Shown: positions 23,157-35,767, numbered from the stretch's first letter. The stretch: 64,000 nucleotides of DNA from Sesamum alatum (GCA_034509735.1 JACGWO010000007.1:1426001-1490000); one strand, 5' to 3'. The notes: generated from the sequence alone by a model not told the origin. Made by a program: numbers and translations.

Positions 23157-23461
23157 TATGTGATTAGTTTCAATTTCAACCGAACCATGCTGGCTGGAAT
23201 TTCTTATCCATTGATTATGTCGTTGAGTATTGTAAAACCCGTCAGGGGTTTTCACACACAAGATGCAGAGCGAAACGAACAATGAGATCGTCTGTGTTTT
23301 CCTCACAATCGACACGAAATTAAGATACCATCAAAGAGACAGCTTATTCTTCGTGGGAATCAATTCAAGAACCCTAAACTTATATAATCCCACCATGCAA
23401 TTCTCCCACCACAATACCTGTTTGATTTTCTCTTGCTCTTAGTCCATCAGCATCAAGCAAA
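23157..23461 (+). promoter_or_regulatory. Ammonium transporter promoter and 5' UTR
   Basis: Only about 305 bp separate the target-site duplication of the MULE from the ATG. A TATA-like TTATATAATCC is at about 23380. The proximal promoter is therefore joined directly to transposon DNA. Confidence 0.45.
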
Positions 23462-25053
23462 ATGTCTTCACCGCCGCCGCCGCCGTTTGTTCTGCCGCCG
23501 AATCTGATCCCCGACGAGGCCAACCCGCCGTGGATGAACAAGGGGGACAACGCCTGGCAGCTCACCGCCGCCACGCTCGTCGGCCTGCAGAGCGTGCCGG
23601 GGCTGATAATACTGTACGGCGGCGCCGTGAAGAAGAAATGGGCGGTGAACTCCGCTTTCATGGCTTTATACGCTTTTGCTTGTGTTTTGGTCTGCTGGGT
23701 GAGTTGGGGCTACAGGCTATCTTTCGGGGATCAGCTGATTCCTATATGGGGAAAAATCAATGTCGCGCTTTCTCAGCATTATCTTCTCGAACCCGCTTTT
23801 CTCGGGAAGTTCCCAAATGCGACTATGGTGTTTTTCCAGTTCGTCTTCGCCGCCATTACCTTGATACTGATCGCCGGCGCGGTTTTGGGGCGGATGAACT
23901 TTTACGCCTGGATGTTGTTTGTTCCCCTGTGGCTGACTTTCTCCTACACCATCGGAGCCTACACCATCTGGTCCACCAATGGCTGGCTTTCGACGGCTGG
24001 GATGATAGATTACTCTGGTGGATATGTGATTCATTTGTCATCTGGTGTTGCTGGCTTTACTGCTGCATATTGGGTACTCACTTGTCATGGAACTGTATAT
24101 AGACAAATATAATTCACTGGCTGACAGTTTTTTTGATCGTTTTTCCAGGTGGGTCCTCGTTTGACGAAGGACAGAGAAAGGTTTCCTCCGAACAATATAC
24201 TGCTAATGTTGGCCGGGGCGGGGCTGCTATGGATGGGGTGGACAGGTTTCAATGGAGGAGACCCTTATGCTGCTAGCATAGATGCATCTTTGGCTGTTAT
24301 AAACACTCATGTTTGTGCTGCTACTAGTCTATTAACTTGGCTCGTGCTCGACATCCTATTTTTCGGGAAGGCTTCCGTTATTGGGGCCGTTCAGGGCATG
24401 ATCACCGGCCTAGTCTGCATCACACCGGCAGCAGGTAATTTCACAAGTCTTTATCACTAGTGTCTTAGTTTGGAGTCTGACCTAACATTTACTATTATTT
24501 CTTGGTTGTAGGAGTTGTACACGGGTGGGCGGCTATCATAATGGGCATCTGCTCAGGCTCAATCCCGTGGTTTACAATGATGGTTGTGCACAAGAAGTCT
24601 GAGCTCCTCCAAAGCGTGGACGACACAATGGCCGTGTTCCATACCCATGCAGTGGCCGGCAGCCTTGGGGGTATACTCACTGGCCTCTTTGCCAACCCCA
24701 AGTTGTGCAATTTGTTCTACGGGAAGTACCGCTCGTATGTCGGCCTATTCTACGGTTTTCAAATGGGGGACGTCCACACTGGTTTCAGGCAAATAGGACT
24801 CCAGCTTATCGGCATCCTCTTTGTTGTTTCGGTCAACATTGTAACGACAAGTTTGGTATGTCTTGTTGTCAAACTCATTGTGCCTCTGAGGATGACGGAG
24901 GAGGACATGGAGGTCGGAGACGAAGCAGCACATGGGGAGGAAGCTTACGCGATCTGGGGCCAAGGCGATAGGAGCGAAAACTCACGATTTTCAGCTTATA
25001 ATGACGTGGAAGTCGGGCCGTCGGAGGGTAAGAGTCAGGTTGAGCTGACATGA
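23462..25053 (+). CDS. AMT: Ammonium transporter, AMT2/AMT3 (MEP-like) clade
   Basis: A complete ammonium transporter of 479 residues in three exons (23462-24073, 24149-24434, 24512-25053; 1440 nt, all GT-AG). AMT proteins are trimeric membrane channels or transporters for ammonium. The ammonium transporter signature is clear: [13 protein letters not shown]...GPR. Pore residues are present as the twin histidines in INTHVCA and FHTHAVAG. About eleven hydrophobic segments span residues 30-425. The C-terminal tail is charged, as in proteins where it gates the trimer. The start MSSPPPPP and the sequence [21 protein letters not shown] fit the AMT2/AMT3 clade and not AMT1, whose genes lack introns. 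I cannot decide between AMT2 and AMT3. Nothing suggests loss of function. Confidence 0.95.
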
Positions 25054-25503
25054 TACGGTAACTAGGATGTCTGCAGGGAGACATCTATGTTGAATTTGGT
25101 GGAGTTGAAGTTGTCTAACGTTGGCATGTTGTTGGAGTTGGCATTTCAAGCATATTTCTTTGGTTTAACTTACAAATTATCTCATTGTCTGAGAATTCAA
25201 TGCCTGGAAAAGTAAGTGCAAAGTGGTTGACGGTATTGAGGATGTAATGCAGAAAGCAAGAGAATAAAATGCTCATTTGAATTTGATGTTGTGAGCTTGT
25301 GCTCAAAGACTGCAACTAAGTTAATAAAACGACATGGTCTTCTTTCTTTTGTTTTTTCTCTTCTTCCCTTTTTGATATTGTTATTTTGTATTGGATGTTC
25401 TATTTTAAATCTTATTCCATTTTATATTTTTTTTTATTTTATATATAGACGAATACGTATAAATATTTTCTAAATAAAATAAATGGTATGTTGTTGTACT
25501 GTA
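25054..25503 (+). other. AMT 3' UTR and flank
   Basis: Contains the 3' UTR, with an AATAAAA-like poly(A) signal at about 25263, then AT-rich DNA ending in the 10-bp direct repeat TTGTACTGTA that borders the next element. Confidence 0.5.
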
Positions 25504-26362
25504 CGGTAAATTACATTTTTAGTCCCATAAGTGGACCTGTTTTCAATTTTAGTCCCACAATGTCTATCATTCGCGAATTACGTCCTATAAGTGGATTTTT
25601 TTTTCAATTTGAGGACTCATAGAGGATTTTCGTTAATTAAGTTAACGGAAGTTGGATCTCCGTTAAGTGGACCGATTTTGGAGGGAAATTAACCATCCTT
25701 CAACCACTTTTGGAGGAAAATTAACCCAATTCTTCTTGTTCTTATAAGAATTCATTTATTTATTATTTTTTCCATATTTGCCAACAAGCAAAACTTAAAA
25801 TAGCTGCAATTTCTTTATATATAATATATTTTTATTTTCATTTGTACAAATTAAATTTTTAGGTCGAAAAAAATAGAAATACAAATACAAAAAGTAGAAC
25901 AACAATTACTAAAACATAAATTGCATTTATAGAACTTTGATGTTTAATTACTGGCACCAGAAATTCAGTACAGGATTTCTATTTTTTGTATTTGTATTTC
26001 TTTTTACCTAAAAATTTAATTTGTACAAATGAAAATAGAAAGATATTATGTATAAAGAAATTGCAGCTATTTTATATTTTGTTTGTTGGTAAATATAGAA
26101 AAAATAAGAAATAAATGAGTTCTCATAAAAACAAGAAGAAGTGAGTTAATTTCGCTCCAAAAATGGTTGAAGGATGGTCAATTTCCCTCCAAAATTGATT
26201 CACTTGACGGAGATCCAACTTCCGTTAACTTCATTAACGGAAATCCCCAATGAGTTCTCAAATTGGAAAAAAAATCCACTTATCGTAATTTGTGAATGGT
26301 AGACATTGCGGGACTAAAATTGAAAACAGATCCACTTATGGGACCAAAAATGTAATTTACTT
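25504..26362. mobile_element. 859-bp foldback (near-palindromic) element, MULE-type TSD
   Basis: The element is almost entirely a giant inverted repeat, with arms of roughly 400 bp each around a short centre near 25910-25960. The left arm reads GTAAATTACATTTTTAGTCC and the right arm returns as its complement. Matching continues through CCGTTAAG...GGAGATCC-type text and far into the AT-rich inner part. Identical flanks TTGTACTGTA at 25494-25503 and 26363-26372 give a 9- or 10-bp target-site duplication. No coding frame is present. A transcript would fold into a very long hairpin. Confidence 0.9.
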
Positions 26363-26372
26363 TTGTACTGTA

Positions 26373-28114
26373 TGTTGAGTGAAATAAAAAATACATTAAT
26401 AGAATAACAATATCGCGAATTCATTCTTTTCTCTACAACATTTATCTCGATCGTTTATTGCAAGCTTTTGTTTGTACCGCTAATATTAAAAAAAAAAAAT
26501 TGGGATAAATTCCCACTTGAAAGTGTTGAAAAATAGTGAATGAAAATTAAAGAATAAATGTATTTAATAAATTTATGTCTATATGATTAAATTGCGATAA
26601 TTGATTAGTTACGATGTGCGACGCATAACAAGTTCGTGACACGTGGATGATGGTTGATGACGTCCAATTATCATCCAATCGTGTCTAATCAATCGGAAAA
26701 ATGTATCCTTAATTTGGCTGAAATAATGTGTCATTTGGGTGAAATGATGCATCTATTTGTGAAATAGTATGTCATTTGAGTAAAATGATACGTCCATTTG
26801 GATAAAAGATTATAACCTTTTAAAGTGATGTTTTCTGATTGGACATGTCCATTCAAATGACATCTTTCCAACTTCTATAAATATGTCATCCCGTTTTATT
26901 CAATTCACTCCATATAATTTTTAAGCATTAAAGTATATTGCAAGCATAGTTTTAGTAAGAGAATTCCAAAATATTGTTTGTTCGTCGTTTCTTAAAGTTT
27001 GTAGTGCTGCTACTTTAACAAATTGTCGTTTCTGTTAGCACAAGAGCGGATCAATAATTATTTAAAGATAAAGAGTTTAACTCTTGCCTCAACTTCATAA
27101 TACACAATTCCCGCATATATCTCATTTCTCCCAACATAAAGTTCAAATAAATTGGCTAATAATTGAATATCAAATTAAAGTCCATAACAAAAATGGGCTT
27201 TATACATAGTCAAGATAATAAATTCATAATAAGCCCATATTAAATTTGGACCTTATGCATTTCATTGATCGATCAAATATAAATGCAATTTTGTTTTCGT
27301 TATTTTGAATTGACTAATTGAAAAAAAGTATATTCAAGTGCGAACCATTATGAGATTGATCTATATTAAAGACGGTGGTATCTAAACCCAATAAAAATAA
27401 GCTCAATCTAACCAAACCCTTGCTCATGCCTATAAAACGGATACTACAAACTACAACAAAAATGAAAATTTTGAGTCAAAAGCTCTTTTCCACGATGGAA
27501 TTTTGCATCTGCAAGGTTCAATATATTCCTTATCATCCACGTATGCTTTAGCATCAAATTCTCAAAATTTTGATACCATATTTTAAGGTAGCATGAGATT
27601 TTTCTCACAACTCTAAAGGAGTTCATATATCCACGTTAAAGTATATAATTCCAACCTTAGAATCAATATTTATGATTTTATTTCTAATTGTAGTTTAAAA
27701 GACAAGTTTTTCACATGATATAATTCGACATCTCAATTTATAAATTGTGAAATTTAAATCTTTTTTTTGTGAAACAACACTTCAACTAAAATTACAACAC
27801 CACAAAATTACTTAATATATGGTATACAGATATCGTGACGTATATTTAAAAATTTGGATAACTCACATATTAAAATTAATTTTATCATATCAATATGAAT
27901 AAATAAAAGAATTTAAAGTTTTAGGGTACTAGAATTTCTAATATTAAATTAAATAATTAATAGTTCTAAATAAAATTACGTTTCTATCATTATGGGACAT
28001 TCTTTCATCTTTCTATGATTATAGAAAAAGCGAATAATTTCATCTCCATTCACCTCTACGAGTAAATATACAATTATATATCAATTTCAAAAGTACTTAC
28101 GGGCTTAAAAATAA
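26373..28114. other. AT-rich intergenic DNA, possible old LTR fragment
   Basis: No gene is recognised. From about 26640 to 27110 there are short imperfect repeats of the kind TCATTTGGGTGAAATGATG / TCATTTGAGTAAAATGATA, then a TCTATAAATATG TATA-like box and a stretch that could be a copia-type LTR, but I see no LTR partner, primer-binding site or polyprotein. The rest is featureless. Confidence 0.3.
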
Positions 28115-29079
28115 GGGATAATTACACTATCCTCCTCTGATATTTGGTGTAATTACCTTTACACCCCTATACAGGTTTGAAAAATTCACCGAATTTACTG
28201 TACAAAAATCGAATGAAAAATCATATTTAGCTCGATGGGCTTACTATTGATCCATTATAAGTCAACAAATATTTTTTCTGACCAAAACTACCCATGTCCA
28301 TATTCACACGCTAATGCATGTGAGTAGGTAAATCTTCACTCTTACAAGGGCAGTTTAGTACGAAAAAAATTTTGTTTGACCTGCATTAAGTCAATAATAA
28401 GTTGACCGGTGGTAAGTATGAATTTTCATTCAATCTTTTGTTGCTTATATTGCCAAAATTGGTGAATCCTGACTAACAGAGTGTCTATTTGTTAGACAGT
28501 AAAAATATCAGGAATACTAAATGTAATTTTTTAAATTACATTAATTTAGAGTTAATTACATTTGGCCCCATCTGAAAATATAAAATTACACTTTCTCCCA
28601 ATTTTTTTTAAAAATTACACTTACACCCCACCCCTTCAAAAAATTATCAATTTACACCTTACCCCCATTCGTTAGAGTTTGGATGATAAACGTTTACCTC
28701 ATGAAAAAAATTACATAAATTTTCAATTTTGTCCATCAGTTAACATTCTCATGTATATTTTTGTACTAGATAAATATAATGTATATATATATATATATGG
28801 AGTGAGGTTAACATTATTACGTTTTTTCCTTATGAGTACAAAAATATTATACTAGATTGTTAAATGATGGGTAAAATTGAAAATTTATGTAATTTTTTTT
28901 TTTTTGGTAACGCCAGAATTTTCCGTTCAAATCACAACAAAAGGGGGTCAAGTGTAAACGGTGAATTTTTGAAAGGGATGTAAGTGTAATTTTTTTTAGA
29001 GGAGATTTAAGTATAATTAACTCTTAAGTTTTTATATAATTACATCAAAATTTCATAAAAAAGTGGTGTAATTATCCCT
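28115..29079. mobile_element. MITE family B copy split by a family C insertion
   Basis: The outer ends are GGGATAATTACAC and its near-complement GTAATTATCCCT. Subterminal TTTGGTGTAATTACC on the left is answered by AGTGGTGTAATTATCCC on the right. The element is broken at 28549-29023 by another inverted-repeat element. Confidence 0.6.
28549..29023. mobile_element. MITE family C copy, nested
   Basis: A 475-bp inverted-repeat element with ends GAGTTAATTAC and ATAATTAACTC. The arms carry the motifs AAAATTACACTTACACC (left) and TAAGTGTAATTTTTT (right), shared with the copies near 41.3-42.3 kb. I see no clear target-site duplication at this site. Confidence 0.6.
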
Positions 29080-30051
29080 CAAAGCCATATACAATCAGGA
29101 CACGGATAGTCACAAATTTTGGGGTGGTTCTAGGACTGACACTTTATGTAAACAGGGTCCATAAAGTAAAATCAAGATTCCCATAACAGAAGTTGCTTTT
29201 TCATCAAAATCAAAAGCGTTTTTCAGTCTAGGTTTTTTTTTTCTCTCCCACAAAGACAGTCTCTCTCTTTCATCGCCACGTTTATGTGGAGAGGAGCAGC
29301 TCTTTCAGCTGCACCGTTTCTCAGGTGCTCAAAACCCTAGTATAAGAGCACATCTTCCGTTCAATTCTGCGTTCTTCCGTGAGATATTAATCGTCGCGCT
29401 GTAATTGTTCTGATCATTTGTTGTTTCGGCGTTCGCTTCTCAGTTATCGCGGGAGGGTTTTAGGTATGATTCATGTTATTGATTGTGTTTTCTTTGGTAA
29501 TGAATCTAGGTGGTTGTTTTTTTTTTTGGTTACGAAGTTATTTTTCAAGTAATCCGTGCTTTGTGGAAAAAAACACCTTTCGTTAGGGTTTAGGGTTTCG
29601 TATGGGGTTATTGATTTTTAGTATGTGTTTTAGTATTGATTTACTTGTTTATCTAGGGTTTCTTGCTGCAATGTCGTTTGCATTGGTATAGATATGGGGT
29701 ATTTTGGTGCTGGATATCTTTGTTGGGTTATATTTTTGCTCTTTTCATTTTTGCAGGATAATTCACTTATTAATAATTTATTTAATGAATATGATGTTAA
29801 AAACCCATATAAAAAAGGGATATGATGTTAAATTGGTCCAGAGTGAAAACTTTAAGTGCAGTTGCCGGAACTTTTCCTTTGCACTTTTTTAGATCTGATA
29901 ATGGTGAAACTGGTGTTGATGATTCTCCTGTGTTCAAGGAGAATATGTCTTGATTGTTGTTGCAGAAGTTGTTGTTTGTAATCTGTTGATGTGCCTTTTG
30001 GTAAGGACATTGACATACTTTAAAATTTTAGCTCGAGAGTGAAGTTGGAGC
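29080..30051 (+). other. Promoter, 5' UTR and UTR intron of CYP95
   Basis: Telo-box-like AAACCCTAG lies near 29333. A non-coding exon ends GGGTTTTAG at about 29463, followed by GTATGATT. Plausible acceptors lie near 29966, in front of the ATG exon. The exact UTR splice is undecided. Confidence 0.4.
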
Positions 30052-33000
30052 ATGGAGAAAATGAATAAAAAGAAAGTTCTAGTGTTTTTGGACATCTCAA
30101 TCGATGGAGATCCTTTTGAGAGGATGGTTTTTGAGGTATTATGTTTTTCATACACTTTCTAAATTGTTTTTTCTGACTTATCGTTTAACTTCATTTTCAA
30201 ACATTTCCTTATCATCGTCTATTACTGCGACACAGCTCTTCACTGATGTTGCTCCCAAGACTGCTGAAAACTTTCGTGCACTTTGTACTGGTAACGTGGC
30301 CCCTTTTTCTTTTTGCAATATATATCTTAGTCCTATAACTGATTTTGTACCTTTACCTTTCTTTCCTTGATTTGTTAACCCTCTGGCAATTGATGGACTT
30401 TATAAAGCTATAAGTTGGTTCAGGGAAGCCTGAAGCTTTTATAATTTTTATTGGCTTTTTGTCATACAATATGTTGATAAGTTCTGTTGAGAAGTCTTCA
30501 TTTGATTCTTCAACTTTGTTAACTCCGATCCTTTTTGTAGTGTGATATATTCATTTTTATTCACCTCATTTTTGCATTGTCCTTCAGGAGAAAAAGGTGT
30601 TAGCCTTAAAACTGGGAAGCCGCTACACTACAAAGGAACTTTTTTCCATCGTATCATCAAAGGATATGTGGCACAGGTATGTTATTTACTTTTTCATTTT
30701 ATTTAATTAAATGCTCAGGAATATGAGCTTAATATGATCAATTTTCTCAGGCATTATTTTGTACTGAACATAAATGAAAATTGGTCTTTGTTTAGTCAGC
30801 TATCCTTGTTTATCCTCTGACAGGGCTGATGGTCACGACTGCATTTCTTGTGATATAGTTTTAAGGTTGTACTTACTGAGTTATTGATTATTATGATTGA
30901 CTAAACCTTGCATAAACAGTACCAAATTATGTGTTTTCTTTCTATTAAATAATGATTAAAGCCTTTAACTGTTTTGCAGGGAGGGGACTTTCTTCGGCAA
31001 GATGGTATGGTGTGAGCCTGTTGGTATTACAACACATTAAGTTCTCTTTTTCGAATGCTTAAGTGGATTTTATCTTCCAATTTGCAGGTAACTATGGAGA
31101 AAGCATATATGGCGGAAAGTTTCCAGGCAAGAATCTGTTCTTTGTTTCATTTTTGCAATTATTTTTCAGTTTATCATCTGGGTTAGTATTGCTAACTATT
31201 TGCAGAAATTGATGTACAAAAAGAACCTTCAAACCAAAGTTGACTCAATAAGATAAAAAACAAGTACAAGAAACACAGACATTCATATGTTTTTTTGTAT
31301 TTTGAACTTCTCTTTTTTTTATCATGAAAACAAGTGGGTTTCTTTCTATTGCCATTGAAGGTTGGGCTGAGTTTGATCTTATTCTTGCTGCATTGGAGCT
31401 TCAGTTCTAGTCATATTGGGACAATTGGTTTCTCTTAGTATGGTAGGAATCTAATGTTTCGCCTGCCTTACCAAGATTCTGTTTAGCATTTTTGAAGATG
31501 CTATTTGTTTTTCGAATGCCTTTCTCAAAAATTCTGCTAAATAACGATGTTATTATTTCCCAATCGTGGAATGTGCATTTTCACTTTTTCCTGCTTTAAC
31601 TTATGTAATTTTGGATATGACATACACAGTTAAATTTTATTCTTAGGTGAGTAATATGCTGTTGAATGAAGCTATATGTTTCTTTCCGTAACTTCATTTA
31701 TGCGGCTTGGCAGTTGAAAATGAGCTGTATAATGTTGGAACTTGCATTTATGGGATTTTCACTTTTTACTTGTTAGCTTCTAGGAATCCTGTCAAGTAAT
31801 GGTATTTGAATGTCGCAGATTGTTTGCAAGTTTAGTGTGTTGCTTGTTTTGAATGAAGGATGCTGTTTCATTTGTGAGTAGTGCATCATTTTAATGCGAA
31901 TTGTTTGTAGAGGATTTTATTACATATCTTCCAGTCTTAACAAAGGAGTAGCTACTGAAACTGTTAATGTTTTTCAGATGAGTCTCCTAAACTGAAACAT
32001 GATGGTGCTGGTTTGTTATCTATGGCTATTGCTGATCGTGATGAACGCGGCTCTCTGTTCAATATCACCTTTAAGGCTGATCATCATCTTGATAGGTTTT
32101 CTTCTTCATTTCTTTAACCCTTGATTGTGTTTTTCTGAGTTCTTGTAAGTCGGTTCTCCAAACTAAAGCCACTGGTATCAGTTACTCTCTTGTAGCTGAT
32201 GTTGAGTTGCCTTTGTTATTTGGCATGTCTTAATGTGCCGAATGAATCATTCACAAATATGTTTCTTTGATACTGTACTCCATAAAGAATACAGCAGAAG
32301 CAGAAGCCTGAATGTGATGTTTAGTGATGCTATTCTGGCCTGCCTGACATGCATGATATTGTCTGCTTGTTTTAGCCTTTATTGATTGGTCTTATCTGAT
32401 CAACAGGAAAAATATTGTCTTTGGTAAACTTGTTGATGGGCATGAAGTGTTGAAGAAGATTGAAACTGCTGGAGATGATGAGGGGAGACCTGCTGTGACA
32501 GTGAAAATAGTTAATTCTGGAGAACTACATGATGGTAGGAAAAGAAAACTGTTTGAAAGTGCATATTTTTATTCAGATGAAGTCCTTCCCTTTTAGAGCA
32601 ATGACTGGGTGCTGACTATATATGTATTGTGTCATGTTCATTTGGTTACTTTTGCTTAGAACTGGTCTTGCCATAGATCTTTTTTCATTATTGAAGTGGG
32701 TTTTCATATTGCTTTATTTATTTCTCTAGAATTAATTCCTGCCCTGTGCAGATAAAAAGAAGGGGAATAAGTTGAAAATTGGGAAGGACTCTGTAGACGA
32801 AAATAGTCATGAGATTAAGCGCAAGGGGAAGCACAAGAAATCTTCAAAGAAGAGGAGGAAAAGAAGAAGAAGATATTATACGTCTGAGTCAGACAGTTCA
32901 ACAGATACTGATACGGACTCTTCTGAATCTGATACTGATTCTGACTCTTATGCTTCCTCATTGAGTGACACTAGCTCTTCAAGTGATGATAGGCGTAAAA

Positions 33001-35767
33001 AGAGGAAGAGATCTAAGAGGGATCGGCATAGGCGTGGAAAAAGGAAGGATAGAAGACATGACAAACGACGCAAGAGGCGGGATAAGAAGTCAAAACGTAA
33101 ATCTAAAAGGTAGCAGCAGAACCATTGTGTTCTTCCTTGTTACAATCTCTTCGATATATTATTGTATTCTGTTGCAACCCTCTAGTTGTTGAAGCTTAGT
33201 TTTCCAAATTTGAGGATAATGCTATATGTTTTTTAGTTGCATTTAGGTTGATTTTTATGTCCAATACGACCACTACCATGCTGTTGCTAGATTAGGATGT
33301 GAATGGCCAATATCCAAGTTATTGTGGTTCACGCATTGCAATGACTTGCTGACCATGCATGTATTTGGTTGCAATTATTATTCAGAGGTTTCTGGTTATC
33401 ATATTTCTATATGTTGTACATGTGAAGTTATTTGGAAGGTAGAGGGACTTGCATTCTATTTCTCTTTACGGGTGCAGGCTGCTGGAGAAAATATCTGTGG
33501 TTTCTAGCCGTGTCAGTCGGGGAACTTGCGTTGGCTTTCTATGTTTATAATTTTTGACTTTGGTGTCTGTAGGAGCAGTATCTCAGATAGTGATACCGAA
33601 AGTAAAAGTGGAAGTAGCTCTGAAGATGATGCTGCAGTTGGTGGGAAGCATAAAACCTCCGGTAATATAATTGTCCTCCTCTATTAGGTCTTCTTTTATT
33701 TCTTTTAAGTTTTTTTCTTACTGCTTTATTTTGCAATCTCCCAGAAGGAAATCAATCACCTCTCGTTGACGAGCGAGAAAACACGCAATTTAATCATAAG
33801 AAAGGGGATGCAGCTGACGTGTCTGAAAGGGAAGAGGGCGAGTTTCCAAGGGAAAATGGGAATCATCGAAAAAGTAATGGTATTGAAGCGGGAACAGAAT
33901 CTGACAGGAGTGCTGATAGAGACCCTGATGTAGTAGATGTTCCAAGCAAATCTAGGTCTGTATTTCCTTTCATTCATGTCCCACTATGCTGTGCTAATTC
34001 TTCAAAATCTGGTGATTTATTGGATGCTCGATCGGCAGGAGTCGAAGCTTAAGTCCTAAAAGAACCATTAGCAGGAGTATGAGCATTAGTCCCAGGGGTG
34101 CTGACAGAAGCCCTGGTCTTGGTGCAAAACACAACAGGAGCAGAAGCCCACGACAGATCTCTGGCAGAAGCAGGAGCAATACTCCGGTTAGAAGTGGAAG
34201 CAGCAGGAGTCCGGTAAGGAGCAAGAGAGGGAAAAGTGTCAGCATGAGCCCCCCTGCTAGATCTCATTCTCGACGAAGTCGTAGTAGAAGTCCCACGGTT
34301 TCTCCTCCCAGAAGAAGAGTTTCTCGGAGTCCGCCAAGAATCTCCCCCAGGAGGTCCTCATTTAGGTCAGCCAGTCGCAGTCCTGTGAGGTCTGCTCGAC
34401 GCAGTTTAAGCAGGAGCTCGGGTAAACCTTCTCGAAGGAGCATAAGCAGAAGCCCTGTCAGATCTGTACGTAGAAGCATTAGCAGAAGCTCTGGCAGGGC
34501 CCCTAGGAGAAGCCCTAGCCAAAGTCCAGTCAGGGCACCTAGAAGGATTAATCGTCCAAGCCACTCTGGGAGTCCTGTAAGTGCAGGCCGTAGGGCGAGG
34601 TCTCCTGTTTCTGATCGTGGTAGGAGTTCATCAAGAAGCCCTTCAGTTGATGGTTCACCCAAACGCATCAGAAGGGGAAGGGGCTTTAGTGATCGATACT
34701 CTTATGTCCGTCGTTACAGGAGTCGCTCCCCTGATCGTTCTCCTATAAGGTCATACCGTTATGGTGCTAGAAGCGACCGTGATAGGTAAGGAACAGTTTT
34801 ACCTTCCTTCCCCCTTAATGTTTAATTAGACCATATTACACTGAACTTGTACTATCTAGATTTCAATATATGTTTCTTTTCGTAATGTCTCCATTCCTTA
34901 ATTTCTGACAGATACCCCAGTTACAGAAGATCCCCTAGACGTTACAGGAGCCCGCCTCGGGGAAGAACTCCTCCAAGGTACACATCTTTTGACTTTTTTT
35001 GAATACTCTTGTATCACTTTATTATATTTGTGGCTTTTTATCACTTTGCAACATGGGCATTGCAAGCAGCCATTTTTAATATGGGAGTATTTGGTTCAGA
35101 CGGCTTATTTCTCCATCATGTTTAATAGCTGTCTTTTTCGTGCTGTCATAGTAGTAGAATCACTTCTGGCCTAGGTTGTTTAGCTTGCTACTCGAGATGT
35201 TCAGGATTTTTGCTGCTCTCTTTGCATGTCCTGTATGCTAGTATTTTAGTAGGTCTGGTAGCTACCGCCGTGGATTTGGTTTCTGAATAAGGCTCTGATG
35301 TAGTATGTCAACTTAAAGCTAATTCTGAAGAATTGGGTTCATGCAGTAGTGGAAGATCTCAAATACACGTCACTTGATTTTCTTTCTACCTCACAATTAC
35401 ACGAACCATTCTAATTGAAGTTGTTGGTGCATCTTGTTGCAGATACAGAGGCAGGAGAAGCAGGAGCCGCAGTGCTAGTGTCTCCCGCAGTCCAATCCGC
35501 TACCGTGGCCGTCGTTATAGTCGCAGCCGGAGCCCCATTCGCAGTCGTTCTCCTGTGGAGAGGTACCGTGGGTCACCACGTCCTGAAAGGCGAAGATCAC
35601 CTTCACGGAGCAGGAGTAGGAGCCGATCTGAATCACATTCATCACGTGATTCACAATCCCCAAGGCGTGCAGACAAAGGCAACTCAAGGTCGTCATCTGG
35701 TAGTCCCCCTCGGAAGACAGGCCTGGTCTCATATGGAGATGGGTCACCTGATTCTGTCCGGGATTAA
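30052..35767 (+). CDS. CYP95: RS-domain cyclophilin CYP95-type
   Basis: A 701-residue protein: cyclophilin domain (about 9-175) plus a long Arg/Ser tail, the layout of plant CYP95/CYP63, which act with splicing factors in the nucleus. Thirteen exons: 30052-30135, 30236-30290, 30588-30676, 30980-31004, 31088-31126, 31978-32095, 32407-32534, 32752-33109, 33573-33661, 33745-33955, 34039-34785, 34912-34977, 35443-35767 (2106 nt, frame kept). Intron 5 has a GC donor. Several CypA active-site positions have changed: the loop after SMA reads [12 protein letters not shown], so N102, Q111 and F113 equivalents are lost and M61 is V, while the R55 and Q63 equivalents remain. My memory of Arabidopsis CYP95 has a similar degenerate loop. 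After the domain come a lysine-rich block, acidic SESDTDS runs, and dense RS/SP repeats. Start: an in-frame TGA lies 12 bp upstream of this ATG. Confidence 0.93.
35253..35286 (+). other. CYP95: Possible alternative exon with premature stop in CYP95 intron 12
   Basis: Inside the 465-bp intron 12, an acceptor-like TTTTAGTAG precedes a stretch that continues the RS frame: after the split AG codon it reads [10 protein letters not shown] and then TGA. SR-type genes often keep such stop-containing exons for self-regulation or alternative ends. Splicing to it is inferred only. Confidence 0.35.

Noticed and set aside
23380..24971. Long open frames on both strands over the AMT gene
   Set aside because: They are in other frames of a GC-rich coding exon and break at the AMT splice sites; the AMT frame alone has motifs.
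34079..34668. Leucine-rich frame antisense to the CYP95 RS region
   Set aside because: A complement of RS codons always reads as Leu-rich; no other evidence supports a gene.
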